A stretch of DNA of 64,000 nucleotides, taken from Owenweeksia sp965214115. Lineage in GTDB: Bacteria > Bacteroidota > Bacteroidia > Flavobacteriales > Schleiferiaceae. The stretch lies in the NCBI GenBank assembly GCA_965214115.1, contig CBDCAU010000009.1, positions 62,001 to 126,000 of the forward strand. Direction: 5' to 3'. Both the position numbers and the translations under genes were made by a program. The notes below the pieces were generated by a model that saw only the letters and a program-made list of their open reading frames with translations, was not told the DNA's origin and made no database searches. Numbering within the stretch: position 1 is the stretch's first letter; each line of letters begins with the position of its first letter. Of the stretch, positions 26,265-35,809 are shown in pieces.

Positions 26265-27532
26265 AAAAAACCCTCGCCCTCCTCTTTTTTGCCCTTGGCG
26301 GGAAAGGCGCTTTTTCCCAAAGCATCGACACCGTTTTTTCGGAATTGCCCGACTCCGTCAACGTGCCTTGGGTTCTGCAGGATTTGCACCAAAAGCCTTA
26401 TTTGGAAGCCCACTTTAAAATCGGCGCGCTCACCAATTCACTTTCCTTTACCAAAATCCTGAATTTTCTCAATGATGATTTTTTGGACGAGGCCGAAAAG
26501 CGCGATTTAATCGGTGATGGCAGCCGCCGACTGCGTTTCGGCTATGTGCAAGAAACGGGGTTTTCCTATAAAAACCCCGGCTACAAAATTTTTGACGTCT
26601 ATAAAAAAGGCCAAGGTCTTGGAATCCGCAACCAATTTTTCCAATCCGGAAATTTGGGCGGCGACGTGCAAAAACTCCTGTTTTTTGGCAACCAACCTTA
26701 CGCCGACCAAACATTGGATTTGAGCCGCAGCGCCTATTCCACTTGGTATTTCACGTCTTTGGATTATCATTTTGAGGTGTTGATGGATTCGGCCAAGCCA
26801 CTGGCGATGACGTTCAGCATCGTGGTGGGTCACGGCCACAATTCCTATAAAAGTCAAGGGGCCACGCTTTTCACCCAGCCCGATGGCGAGTTTTTGGACT
26901 TGGATCTTCATTACAAAATCAGCGAAACGCGCACGCTTTCGCAGCCTTTGGGCGGCTTGGGGGTTTCGCTGGGCGCGGAAAAGCGGTTTCGTCTTTCGCC
27001 CACTTCGGCCGTTTTGGTTCGGGCGCAGGACGTGGGCATCGTGCAGTGGAACAACGGCCGCAGCTTTTCGGTGGACAGCACGTTTCGCTTTCGCGGATTG
27101 ACGGTGGACAATCTTTTTGACGTGAACGACAGCTTGGCCGAAAGCGAAGCCGCGCATCTGAAAGCCACGCTTTTTCCCCAAAAAGGGGATGGCTATTTGG
27201 CGTTTTTGCCGTTCGCGCTCCGTGCGGAATATGTCAAAGTGTTTCGCCAAGGCTGGTTCTCCGGCCTCGGGCTGAACGCGCAGTATCGCTACTTGCCCGG
27301 CTATTTGCCCAAAGTAGGCGCGCGGCTTTTCTCACAGCTTTCCCCAAAGCAAGAATTGACGCTGGAAGTTTCCGGCGGCGGTTTCAACGTTTGGTCCCTC
27401 AACGTGGGCTACCATCTCAAAATAAGCCGCGACTGGCAGTTGCAGTTGGCGGTTCAGAATTTGAACGGGTTGGCGGTGCCCTCCTCGGCGGGCGGTGCGG
27501 CGCTGGGGGCGGGGCTTTCGTATCGGTTGTAA
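26261..27532 (+). CDS. DUF5723-like outer-membrane protein
   Basis: 423 residues with a signal peptide (MKKTLALLFFALGGKGAFSQ). The mature part is a succession of amphipathic strands with a terminal LGAGLSYRL, the typical beta-barrel end. The pattern matches exported DUF5723 proteins of Bacteroidota, a family assigned by general resemblance. Its ATG overlaps the stop of the lipoprotein gene by 4 bases, indicating translational coupling and a joint surface role. Confidence 0.65.
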   Translation: MKKTLALLFFALGGKGAFSQSIDTVFSELPDSVNVPWVLQDLHQKPYLEAHFKIGALTNSLSFTKILNFLNDDFLDEAEKRDLIGDGSRRLRFGYVQETGFSYKNPGYKIFDVYKKGQGLGIRNQFFQSGNLGGDVQKLLFFGNQPYADQTLDLSRSAYSTWYFTSLDYHFEVLMDSAKPLAMTFSIVVGHGHNSYKSQGATLFTQPDGEFLDLDLHYKISETRTLSQPLGGLGVSLGAEKRFRLSPTSAVLVRAQDVGIVQWNNGRSFSVDSTFRFRGLTVDNLFDVNDSLAESEAAHLKATLFPQKGDGYLAFLPFALRAEYVKVFRQGWFSGLGLNAQYRYLPGYLPKVGARLFSQLSPKQELTLEVSGGGFNVWSLNVGYHLKISRDWQLQLAVQNLNGLAVPSSAGGAALGAGLSYRL

Positions 27533-27577
27533 TTCGATTGTAATTCGATTGTAATTTGATTGTAATTCGATTGTGAT
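27530..27577. repeat. Tandem 12-base repeats
   Basis: Four near-perfect copies of TAATTCGATTGT begin at the stop codon of the DUF5723-like gene. They are followed by CTGCCAACTGC/CTGCAAACTG 8-base-like repeats to about 27620. The first unit supplies the TAA stop. Confidence 0.8.
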
Positions 27578-27672
27578 TTAGGCGGTTTTCTGCCAACTGC
27601 CAACTGCAAACTGCAAACTGAGACTTCCAACTCTTTTATCTACTTTCGATTTTCCGTAAGAAACCCCCGAAA

Positions 27673-29913
27673 ATGGAGACTGAAATCCAAGAACAGCTTG
27701 AGCAGGAAGAGATTGAGAAAAAATTCAAGGCGCTGCTGCGCGGTATGAAAGGCCGCGCGGACGCTGACGATAAAAAACTCATCCGCAAGGCCTTCAACCT
27801 GGCCAAGGATGCCCACCAAGAAGTGCGGCGCAAAAGCGGCGAGCCGTACATCCACCATCCCATCGAGGTGGCGATGATTGTTTCCGAGGAAATCGGGCTG
27901 GGGCCGACGTCGGTTTCGGCGGCACTGATCCACGATGTGGTGGAAGACAGCGACTACACCTTGGAAGACATCGACCGTCTGTTTGGGGAAGAAATCGCGC
28001 GGATCATCGACGGATTGACGAAAATCTCCGGCGTTTTTGACAAAAGCATTTCGATGCAGGCCGAGAATTTCCGGAAAATGTTGCTAACGCTGTCGGACGA
28101 CATTCGGGTGATATTGATAAAACTGGCCGACCGCCTGCACAATATGCGCACGATGGCCGCGATGCCGAATCCCAAACAGGTGAAAATCGCCAGCGAGACG
28201 CTTTATTTATACGCGCCCCTTGCCCACCGCATCGGCCTTTACAATATTAAAACCGAGTTGGAAGATTTGAGTTTGAAATACACCGAGCCGGAGGTATATC
28301 GCGACATCGTATTGAAACTAAAAACCAGCAAGGCCGACCAAGAAGAATATCTAAAAAATTTTACGGATAAAATTTCTGGCGCGCTGACCCAAAGCGGCAT
28401 TGACTTTTCCATAAAACAGCGCACCAAATCGGTGTACAGCATCCGGCGGAAAATGCTGAACCAAGGCGTGGGCTTCAACCAGATTTACGACAAGTTTGCC
28501 ATCCGCATCATCATCCACTCGCCGCCCGAAAAGGAAAAAGCGGATTTGTGGCAAGTGTATTCCATTGTGACCGAGAACTTTAGACCCAACCCCGAACGGC
28601 TGCGCGACTGGATCAGCCATCCCAAAAGCAACGGCTACGAAAGCCTGCACACCACTGTGATGGGACCGGAAGGCCACTGGGTAGAAGTGCAGATCCGCAG
28701 CGCGCGGATGGACGAAGTGGCCGAAAAAGGCTACGCCGCCCACTGGAAATACAAGGACGATGCGAGCGGCAGCAGCAACCTCGACCGCTGGATCGGCCGC
28801 ATCCGCGAGATGCTGGAAAACAACAACGGCAGCGCGGTGGATTTTGTGGACGATTTCAAAATGAACCTCTTTGCCGAGGAAATTTACGTGTTCACGCCGC
28901 AGGGCGATCTGAAAATTATGCCCGCCGGTTCATCGGGTTTGGATTTTGCTTTTGAAATTCATACCGATGTGGGATTGAGCACTTTAGGAACCAAAGTGAA
29001 CGGCCGGCTGGTGCCGCTGAACCATCGCCTTAGCAGCGGCGACCAAGTGGAAATCCTCACCACCCAAAAATCCAAGGTGAAGGAGGACTGGCTGAACTAC
29101 GTGGTGACGGGCAAGGCGCGATCCAATATAAAATCGGCCCTGAAAGCCGAGCGCAAAGAAATTGCCAACGAAGGCAAGGCCGCGCTGAAGCGCAAGATGA
29201 AATTCCTGAAAGTGAAAACCACCGACCAGATGATGCAGGATATGGTGAAATTTTTCAAACTGAGGAACGCCACTGAGCTGCATTACAAAGTGGGGATGGG
29301 CATCATCGACAATTCGCAACTCAAGGAATTTTTGGCCAAATGGGAACAGGGCGGGCTGTTTTCGTATGTAAAAAACAAACTGTTTCGCCGCAAAGCCGCG
29401 CCCGAAGAGGCAGGCGAAACGCCCAAGCCCGCCAAATCGGGCGAGAAAAAAGAGCTGGTATTTGGCGAGGACGAAACCGCGCTGGACTATCAATTTGCCA
29501 AATGCTGCAACCCCATCACGGGCGACAAAGTGTTTGGCTACCTGCCCGCCAGCAACGATGGCCTGAAAGTGCACCGCCAAGATTGCCCCAACGCCATTTA
29601 TCTGCAAAGCAATTTTGCTGACCGGATAATGTCCGCCAAGTGGGTGGGGTCGGAACGCTCGGTGCACGTGGCCACGTTGATCATCCGTGGAATCGACACG
29701 GTGGGGCTGGTCAATCAAGTGACGCAAATCATCAGCAACGACCTGCACGTGGATATGCGCAGCATCAACATTGCCGGCAGCGAGGGCATTTTTGACGGCC
29801 AAATCAAAGTGGTGGTGGAAGATAAAATGCACCTGAACCGCGTGATGGACGAGCTGAAAAACGTGGAAGGCGTCACCTCCGTTGACCGACGATACGCTGG
29901 GGATAATTCGTAA
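27673..29913 (+). CDS. rel: Bifunctional (p)ppGpp synthetase/hydrolase (RelA/SpoT family)
   Basis: 746 residues. Domains in order: HD hydrolase (about 30-190, HHPIEVAMIV and LIHDVVED intact), synthetase (about 240-370, GYESLHTTVMGPEG), TGS (about 410-475), a Lys-rich helical and zinc-finger-like part with CCNPI near 610, and a C-terminal ACT domain. Both catalytic domains have their key residues, so it should make and degrade (p)ppGpp. In Bacteroidota this enzyme is the main stringent-response controller. fur follows after 26 bases. Confidence 0.96.
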   Translation: METEIQEQLEQEEIEKKFKALLRGMKGRADADDKKLIRKAFNLAKDAHQEVRRKSGEPYIHHPIEVAMIVSEEIGLGPTSVSAALIHDVVEDSDYTLEDIDRLFGEEIARIIDGLTKISGVFDKSISMQAENFRKMLLTLSDDIRVILIKLADRLHNMRTMAAMPNPKQVKIASETLYLYAPLAHRIGLYNIKTELEDLSLKYTEPEVYRDIVLKLKTSKADQEEYLKNFTDKISGALTQSGIDFSIKQRTKSVYSIRRKMLNQGVGFNQIYDKFAIRIIIHSPPEKEKADLWQVYSIVTENFRPNPERLRDWISHPKSNGYESLHTTVMGPEGHWVEVQIRSARMDEVAEKGYAAHWKYKDDASGSSNLDRWIGRIREMLENNNGSAVDFVDDFKMNLFAEEIYVFTPQGDLKIMPAGSSGLDFAFEIHTDVGLSTLGTKVNGRLVPLNHRLSSGDQVEILTTQKSKVKEDWLNYVVTGKARSNIKSALKAERKEIANEGKAALKRKMKFLKVKTTDQMMQDMVKFFKLRNATELHYKVGMGIIDNSQLKEFLAKWEQGGLFSYVKNKLFRRKAAPEEAGETPKPAKSGEKKELVFGEDETALDYQFAKCCNPITGDKVFGYLPASNDGLKVHRQDCPNAIYLQSNFADRIMSAKWVGSERSVHVATLIIRGIDTVGLVNQVTQIISNDLHVDMRSINIAGSEGIFDGQIKVVVEDKMHLNRVMDELKNVEGVTSVDRRYAGDNS

Positions 29914-29939
29914 TTTCGCGAGCCTTGGAAAACCCCACT

Positions 29940-30386
29940 ATGGCCGACACGGATTTTGAAATCGTAAAGAAAACCTTCACCGAATATCTGGAGAAGAAAA
30001 AGGCGCGCAAAACCCCTGAGCGCTACGCCATCCTGCAAGAAATCTACGAACACGACGAGCATTTCGACATCGAGTCGCTCTACATCCTGATGAAGAACAA
30101 AAACTACCGCGTAAGCCGCGCCACGCTCTACAACACCATCGAACTTTTATTGGATTGCAAGCTGGTCCGCAAGCACCAGTTTGGCCAAAGCCAAGCCTAC
30201 TATGAAAAGTCGTACTACAACAAACAGCACGACCACATCATCCTCACCGACACGGGCGAGGTGCTGGAATTTTGCGACCCCCGCATCCAGCAAATCAAAG
30301 ACACCGTGGCGGAGATTTTTGGGGTGCAGATTCAGTCGCATTCGCTTTATTTGTATGGAACGAAATCGGAGGTTCCGAGTGAGTAA
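29940..30386 (+). CDS. Fur family transcriptional regulator
   Basis: 148 residues from the ATG at 29940; the frame also opens at an upstream TTG (29925). An N-terminal winged helix (TPERYAILQEIYEHDEHFD, VSRATLYNTIELLL) is followed by the dimerisation domain with HDHIILTDTGEVLEF, carrying the His/Asp/Glu metal ligands. The CxxC zinc sites of many Fur proteins are absent; only single Cys residues remain. It probably regulates iron, zinc or peroxide genes; which metal cannot be decided. It lies 26 bases after rel. Confidence 0.9.
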   Translation: MADTDFEIVKKTFTEYLEKKKARKTPERYAILQEIYEHDEHFDIESLYILMKNKNYRVSRATLYNTIELLLDCKLVRKHQFGQSQAYYEKSYYNKQHDHIILTDTGEVLEFCDPRIQQIKDTVAEIFGVQIQSHSLYLYGTKSEVPSE

Positions 30387-30404
30387 CCATAAAACACATT
30401 TTGA

Positions 30405-31229
30405 ATGAAAATTACATTTAGCATCACAATGCTTCTTTTTGCATCAATTTCATTTTGTCAAAATAATCCGACTAAAAAAGCCCAGCCAATAGTAGAAGAA
30501 GGTAAAAAACTCTATAAATCAGAGATGGCTTCTTGGTATGGAACAGATGCTTTTTTGGCTGAATATGAAAACCGTGAAAATATTGGCGGCTATTTTTCTT
30601 ATTCCGAAGATGAGAATTCAAACTGCATTTTCTTTTCAAATAAGGTAGAACCGACAGTAATTGGCACTATAACTTTTGATAACACCTTTTCGATTGAAAA
30701 TGCCAAAATAGATTTGAGTGAGAGGGAATTCACCGCCTACGAGCGCGATTTATTTGAAATGAGACAGAACTCGTTGATTGCAATTCAGTCAGACACGCTT
30801 TTCAAGACCTACGAGAACACTAATTTAAATCTGATTCCCTTAATCAATGGGAAGGAAAAGAAGGTCTACATTTTAACTGGCCCTCAGGAACACGGTGTTG
30901 TTATTTTCGGAAATGATTATTTGATAACACTGGATAAAAACAACCGGATAAAAAGCAAGAAACAACTGCATCGAAATATTATTCCAATCAGGTATGATGT
31001 AGAAGGCCAAGATTCGGTTGTTGAAGCAATGCATTCGCATACAGAAGAAACGGGAGATTTTATTACCGCCACTGATGTTTGTACGCTTATGCTCTATTCA
31101 AAATTTGTAGGTTGGGAAAAACATACAGTAATTTCCAAAGAGTATATGAATTTATGGAATTGCGAAACAAATACTTTGACCGTACTGCCAAGAAAATTAT
31201 TTGATAAAATCAATAGCCAAGAAGAATAG
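30405..31229 (+). CDS. Exported protein of unknown function
   Basis: 274 residues with a signal peptide (MKITFSITMLLFASISFCQ). The mature protein is mixed alpha/beta with no motif I know. A SHTEETGDFITATDV stretch near residue 210 is notable. Base composition is more AT-rich than the rel-fur operon before it. It starts 18 bases after fur and could be co-transcribed. Confidence 0.6.
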   Translation: MKITFSITMLLFASISFCQNNPTKKAQPIVEEGKKLYKSEMASWYGTDAFLAEYENRENIGGYFSYSEDENSNCIFFSNKVEPTVIGTITFDNTFSIENAKIDLSEREFTAYERDLFEMRQNSLIAIQSDTLFKTYENTNLNLIPLINGKEKKVYILTGPQEHGVVIFGNDYLITLDKNNRIKSKKQLHRNIIPIRYDVEGQDSVVEAMHSHTEETGDFITATDVCTLMLYSKFVGWEKHTVISKEYMNLWNCETNTLTVLPRKLFDKINSQEE

Positions 31230-31287
31230 AATCTTATAAATATTACCATCCGATATCGCCAGTTTGCAAATGATGCCAAATTTTTGA

Positions 31288-31854
31288 TTGTTGAAAAACC
31301 TCTACATCATCGCCGGCCCCAACGGCGCGGGAAAAACCACCGCCTCCTACACCCTTTTGCCGGAAATCTTACATTGCGATGAATTTATAAACGCCGACGA
31401 AATCGCGCGGGGACTTTCGCCTTTCAAACCGGAGGCCGCCGCCTTCCCAGCGGGGCGAATAATGTTGGAGCGGATTCAAACCTTGATGGAAAGCGGGAAA
31501 GATTTTGCTTTTGAAACTACCTTGGCGACGAAAAGTTATAAGAGTTTGATTGTAAAAGCGCAGGCCGCAGGATATTTTGTAAAATTGATTTTTTTCTATT
31601 TGCATTCTGAAGATTTGGCCATAGAAAGAGTGAAATTTAGAGTAAAAGAAGGCGGGCATAATATTCCTGAAAAAGTGATTCGAAGAAGATACAAAAATGG
31701 CTTGCAGAATTTCTTTCACATTTTTGAACCGATAGTTGATGATTGGTTTTTTGTAAATAGTTCGGGAAAACCGTATGAATCCATTGCTGAAAAATCAAAC
31801 GGAATTTTGGAAGTTTATAATGAAAAATTGTGGCAAAAATTAAAAACTATTTAA
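31288..31854 (+). CDS. Zeta-toxin-like P-loop kinase
   Basis: 188 residues starting at one of two adjacent TTG codons (31288 or 31291). Walker A GPNGAGKTT spans residues 10-18. After it, NADEIARGLSPF and FAFETTLATKSY match the zeta-toxin/UDP-N-acetylglucosamine kinase fold, and the later RVKFRVKEGGHNIPEKVIRRRY resembles the substrate-binding Arg region of that family. Zeta toxins phosphorylate UDP-GlcNAc and block wall synthesis; here that is inferred. A 66-residue protein overlaps the end by no more than a few bases. Confidence 0.75.
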   Translation: MLKNLYIIAGPNGAGKTTASYTLLPEILHCDEFINADEIARGLSPFKPEAAAFPAGRIMLERIQTLMESGKDFAFETTLATKSYKSLIVKAQAAGYFVKLIFFYLHSEDLAIERVKFRVKEGGHNIPEKVIRRRYKNGLQNFFHIFEPIVDDWFFVNSSGKPYESIAEKSNGILEVYNEKLWQKLKTI

Positions 31855-31855
31855 G

Positions 31856-32056
31856 ATGAAAAATCTTAAAAAACCAAGTGCGGAGAATCAAAAAATCCTA
31901 AAAGGATTAGAAATGGCCTACGAAAAAATGGTCAAATTCAAACGCTATAAAAACAGCCCGTTGGTCGTTTCTGAAAACGGCAAAATCATCGAAATTCCAC
32001 CGGATGAAATTCCACTGACAACTACTTATTATGAGCGTGGCGATGCTGATATTTAA
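31856..32056 (+). CDS. Small protein, putative partner of the zeta-like gene
   Basis: 66 residues starting 1 base after the zeta-like gene's stop codon. It is basic in the first half (KGLEMAYEKMVKFKRYKNSP) and ends in a beta-like LVVSENGKIIEIPPDEIPL tail. Small proteins in this position accompany many Bacteroidota zeta-family genes and are candidate antitoxins, although the classical epsilon antitoxin precedes the toxin. The family is not named here. Confidence 0.6.
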   Translation: MKNLKKPSAENQKILKGLEMAYEKMVKFKRYKNSPLVVSENGKIIEIPPDEIPLTTTYYERGDADI

Positions 32057-32311
32057 ATTATAAAAGACCTCGACTGCCCTTCGACTCAGCTCAGGACAGG
32101 CTACTCGGTCTGACGCTACCGATAAGCCATCGGTCAAGCGACGGCCCTGTCCCCCTCTTGAGGGGGTGGCTTTTTCTGATTTTCAAAAAAATCAGAAAAA
32201 GACGGGGGAGGAACTGACACCCAACCAAAATAACCCAACAACCTAATAACCAATAACTTACCCACCCAACAAAATCGTAAATCGTCAATCGAAAAAATCG
32301 TAAATCAAAAA
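32057..32311. repeat. Spacer with hairpin and ATCGTAAATC repeats
   Basis: A hairpin at about 32169-32200 pairs CTTTTTCTGATTTT with AAAATCAGAAAAAG. Just before purA, ATCGTAAATC is repeated three times. The start carries the C-rich repeat family. No gene is seen. Confidence 0.6.
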
Positions 32312-33607
32312 ATGACAGACGTTCTCCTCGGCCTCCAATGGGGCGACGAAGGCAAAGGCAAAATCGTGGACGTACTCACGCGCGGCTACGACATCATCGC
32401 ACGCTTCCAAGGCGGGCCCAACGCCGGCCACACGCTGGAATTTGAAGGCCGCAAACACGTGCTGCACACCATTCCCAGCGGCATTTTTCATCCAAATACG
32501 TTGAACATCGTCGGCAATGGCGTGGTCATTGACCCCGTGATTTTCCGCACCGAAATCGAAAACCTGCAAGACCACGCGCCCGACTGGAAAAGCCACTTGC
32601 TGATTTCGCGCAAAGCGCATCTGATACTGCCCACCCACCGACTTTTGGATGCTGCCTCGGAACAGGCTAAGGGCAAAAACAAAATCGGCAGCACGCTGAA
32701 AGGCATCGGCCCTACTTATATGGACAAAACGGGGCGCAACGGACTCCGCGTGGGCGACATCGAGTTGGACGATTTCCGAGAGCGCTACAATGTTTTGAAA
32801 AACAAACATTTGCAACTGTTGCGCAATTTTGAAAATTTCGATTTAGATGAATCCGAACTGGAAAACTTGGAAAAAACGTGGCTGGAAGCCGTCGGGTTTT
32901 TACGAGAAATGACGCTTATAGATTCGGAGCATTTCATCCATCAAAAACTGAAAGAAGGCAAAACCATTTTGGCGGAAGGCGCGCAAGGTTCGCTCTTGGA
33001 CATCGACTTTGGCAGCTATCCGTTCGTGACGTCCAGCACCACCACTTGCGCCGGCGCCTGCACGGGGCTGGGCATTTCGCCGCGCGACATTGGCAAGGTG
33101 TTCGGCATTTTCAAAGCCTACTGCACCCGCGTGGGCAGCGGCCCCTTCCCTACTGAGCTTCAGGACGATACGGGAAAAAAAATCGCCGAAAAAGGCCACG
33201 AGTTCGGCGCCACCACCGGCCGTCCGCGCCGCTGCGGCTGGCTGGATTTGCCCGCGCTGAAATACGCAATCGCCGTCAATGGCGTGTCGCACCTGATTAT
33301 GATGAAATCCGATGTGCTCAGCGGCTTCGAAACCATCAAGGTGTGCACGGGTTACCGCTACCGAGGCACAGAAATTGATTACCTGCCGTACCGCACGGAA
33401 GATGAGCGCGTTGAGCCAATTTACAAAGAACTGGCCGGCTGGCAAGACGACATCACCGCGCTGGAAAATTTTGACGATGCCCCTGAAAATCTTAAAAAAT
33501 ACGTGGACTATCTGGAAGCCGAACTCGGCGTTCCGATTGCCATCGTTTCCGTGGGGCCCGACCGCAAACAAACCCTTCGCCTTCAGGAACTTGAAGTCGT
33601 TTCTTAG
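32312..33607 (+). CDS. purA: Adenylosuccinate synthase
   Basis: 431 residues. The GTP-binding motif GDEGKGK (residues 11-17), GPTYMDKTGRNG and the GAQGSLLDIDFGSYPF active-site strand are all typical. It makes adenylosuccinate from IMP, aspartate and GTP in AMP synthesis. The last 17 bases overlap the OstA-like gene. Confidence 0.97.
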   Translation: MTDVLLGLQWGDEGKGKIVDVLTRGYDIIARFQGGPNAGHTLEFEGRKHVLHTIPSGIFHPNTLNIVGNGVVIDPVIFRTEIENLQDHAPDWKSHLLISRKAHLILPTHRLLDAASEQAKGKNKIGSTLKGIGPTYMDKTGRNGLRVGDIELDDFRERYNVLKNKHLQLLRNFENFDLDESELENLEKTWLEAVGFLREMTLIDSEHFIHQKLKEGKTILAEGAQGSLLDIDFGSYPFVTSSTTTCAGACTGLGISPRDIGKVFGIFKAYCTRVGSGPFPTELQDDTGKKIAEKGHEFGATTGRPRRCGWLDLPALKYAIAVNGVSHLIMMKSDVLSGFETIKVCTGYRYRGTEIDYLPYRTEDERVEPIYKELAGWQDDITALENFDDAPENLKKYVDYLEAELGVPIAIVSVGPDRKQTLRLQELEVVS

Positions 33608-35117
33608 TCTATTTTTGGTTGGGGTTTTTTCGCTTGCGCTAAGTGCGCAAACGAAAAAAACCGACCCGCCCAAAAAAGGCAAACGCATCAACATCGAAAA
33701 CGCCGACGTCGGTTATTACAAAAAATCGCAAGGCCGCAACCGCTTGGTAGGCAACGTGGTTTTTGAACACGAAGGCGCGCTGATGTACTGCGATTCGGCG
33801 TGGTATTTTTCGCAAGATAACCGTTTGGAAGCCTTTGAAAACGTGCGCATTAACCAAGGCGACACGCTTTTTCTTTGGGGAGATTATTTGGAATATAATG
33901 GCAATACAAAAAAGGCTTTGGTCACCGGCGAGGAAGTCCGTTTGAAGGATTCCAAAATGGAATTGGTGACCGACCGACTGGACTACGACCGCAACATCAA
34001 TTTGGCGTATTACTTCACGGGCGGCGTCATCACCAGCGACGAAAATGTGCTGACCAGCCGCGAAGGCTACTACGATTCGGGCAGCAAACTTTTCCGTTTC
34101 AAAGACAGCGTGGTGCTCGTAAACCCGCGTTATACCATCGAAAGCGACACTTTGCACTACAATTCCGATTCGCGGATTTCCTACTTCATCGGGCCGAGCA
34201 CCATCACCAGCGACAGTAGTTTTATCTATTGCGAAAACGGCCGTTACAATACGATTACCGACATCGCGCAATTTGAAAAAAACGCCTATTTATATGATGA
34301 AAATCGCTACCTGACGGGTGACAGTTTATATTATGAAAAAAACGATGATTTTGGAGAGGCATTTGAGAATGTTTTAGTACACGATACTATCGAAAATTAT
34401 GTAATGACCGGGGGCTACGGTCAATATGTCGGAAAAACCGATAGCGTTTTTATGACGCAAGAACCGATTTATACCACCGTTCAAGATGAAGATTCTTTGC
34501 ATATTCACGGTGATACTATTTTCTCTACCAAAATTATCGATTCTTTAGGCGATTTTCGTTTGGTAAAAGTGTTCCATAAAGTGAAATTTTACAAAAGCGA
34601 TTTGCAAGGAAAATGTGACTCGCTGACTTATGGCGACCGTGACTCGATAATCCGAATGTACATCGACCCGCTGGTGTGGAACGACAGCAGCCAAGTGAGC
34701 GGCGACACCATTTATTTGACAATGCGCAACGGCAATTTGGATAGCCTGAAAGTCTATCACAATAGTTTTATTATCAACCAAATAGACGCTACCAAAGACA
34801 ACCAAATCAAGGGCAAGCGGATGTTTGGAAAATTCAATAAAGAGAACAAACTGCGGCGTGTTTTTGTGAACGGGAACGGGCAGACCATCTACTACCCTCG
34901 CGAGGAAAACAAGGATTTTATCGGGATGAACCGCGCGATTTGCAGCAACATTATCATCAAACTGAAAGACAGCGAGGTGAACGCAATTACCTTTTTGACG
35001 AAACCCGAAGCAAAACTCTATCCACTAAACCAAGCCACCGGCGAAACCAAAGTTTTGGAAGGTTTCAAACCGCGTTTTGACGAACAGCCGAAAAGCAAAA
35101 AAGACCTTTTGAAATGA
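33591..35117 (+). CDS. OstA-like exported protein (LptA family)
   Basis: 508 residues using the TTG at 33591, the start that gives a signal peptide (LKSFLSLFLVGVFSLALSA). It overlaps purA by 17 bases in another frame. The mature protein repeats OstA-like strands (LVGNVVFEHEGALMYCDSAW and following YDSGSKLFRF, YNSDSRISYF). The family carries lipopolysaccharide through the periplasm; this Bacteroidota form probably acts in LPS transport or assembly. Its 3' end overlaps the CAP gene by 4 bases. Confidence 0.78.
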   Translation: MKSFLSLFLVGVFSLALSAQTKKTDPPKKGKRINIENADVGYYKKSQGRNRLVGNVVFEHEGALMYCDSAWYFSQDNRLEAFENVRINQGDTLFLWGDYLEYNGNTKKALVTGEEVRLKDSKMELVTDRLDYDRNINLAYYFTGGVITSDENVLTSREGYYDSGSKLFRFKDSVVLVNPRYTIESDTLHYNSDSRISYFIGPSTITSDSSFIYCENGRYNTITDIAQFEKNAYLYDENRYLTGDSLYYEKNDDFGEAFENVLVHDTIENYVMTGGYGQYVGKTDSVFMTQEPIYTTVQDEDSLHIHGDTIFSTKIIDSLGDFRLVKVFHKVKFYKSDLQGKCDSLTYGDRDSIIRMYIDPLVWNDSSQVSGDTIYLTMRNGNLDSLKVYHNSFIINQIDATKDNQIKGKRMFGKFNKENKLRRVFVNGNGQTIYYPREENKDFIGMNRAICSNIIIKLKDSEVNAITFLTKPEAKLYPLNQATGETKVLEGFKPRFDEQPKSKKDLLK

Positions 35118-35809
35118 TAAAAATCCTTGTCATTTTTATTGGAATTTTCAGCTCGCCAAAAACACAAATGCGCGAAGCTACCATCTGCGCAATCAGCGAA
35201 ATCCGCGTGCAAAAAAACTCTGAGCCAAATTATTATGCCCTCGGCTCGGAAGAGTTTTTCAATTTAGAAATCCTATCGCAAAAAATTGAAATTGAAGACC
35301 TTGACCGCGAACTTTTAGAAGCCGCTATTTTCTTTGCCAGCAACGAAGCCCGTACTTCTGAAAATGAAAAGCCACTCCATTTTAATAAGCATTTAAAAAA
35401 AGCCGCCCGCTTTCACGTCGATTATTTAGAGGACAAAAAGATTGTTGACCACCTCAATCGCCACAACCGAAAATACCGCGAACCGAAAGACCGCATCCAA
35501 AAATTTGGTGGAAATTTCCGCTCCACATCAGAAAATTTAGCTTTGATTGCCACTTTGAATTTGGCCGAAGGCGGGCAGTATTTTGAAAATTCAAAAGGCG
35601 AAAAAGTTAATCGCGACAACGAACCGTTGGAAGCGTTAACTTATTCAGAATTAGCGAGAAAGGTCGTGGACGGCTGGATGAACAGCGCTGGTCACCGCAA
35701 AAACTTGTTGGGGAATTACACGCATTTGGGCTGCGGCGTATCTAAAATTTCTTTCGATAAAGACGGCATCCCCGAAATCTATTTTGCTCAAAACTTTGGA
35801 AATCAATAA
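35114..35809 (+). CDS. CAP-domain (SCP/PR-1) exported protein
   Basis: 231 residues. From about residue 75 the CAP domain shows FASNEARTSENEKPL, HFNKHLKKAARFH, STSENLALIA and VVDGWMNSAGHRKNLLGNYT, with His and Glu residues of the fold's cavity. The first 20 residues are a weak signal sequence. Residues about 24-35 are encoded by an ACGCAGATTTCGC repeat (35183-35217), and no cleavage site precedes it. The gene overlaps the OstA-like and is followed directly by a thioredoxin-fold gene. Confidence 0.8.
   Translation: MIKILVIFIGIFSSPKTQMREATICAISEIRVQKNSEPNYYALGSEEFFNLEILSQKIEIEDLDRELLEAAIFFASNEARTSENEKPLHFNKHLKKAARFHVDYLEDKKIVDHLNRHNRKYREPKDRIQKFGGNFRSTSENLALIATLNLAEGGQYFENSKGEKVNRDNEPLEALTYSELARKVVDGWMNSAGHRKNLLGNYTHLGCGVSKISFDKDGIPEIYFAQNFGNQ
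35183..35217. repeat. ACGCAGATTTCGC family repeat inside the CAP gene
   Basis: ATCTGCGCAATCAGCGAAAT followed by CCGCGTGCAAAAAA, a reverse-orientation copy, translated as ICAISEIRVQKN. Confidence 0.7.

Noticed and set aside
27530..27620. Short tandem repeats considered as a CRISPR-like array
   Set aside because: The units are 12 and about 8 bases with no spacers; they are simple tandem repeats.
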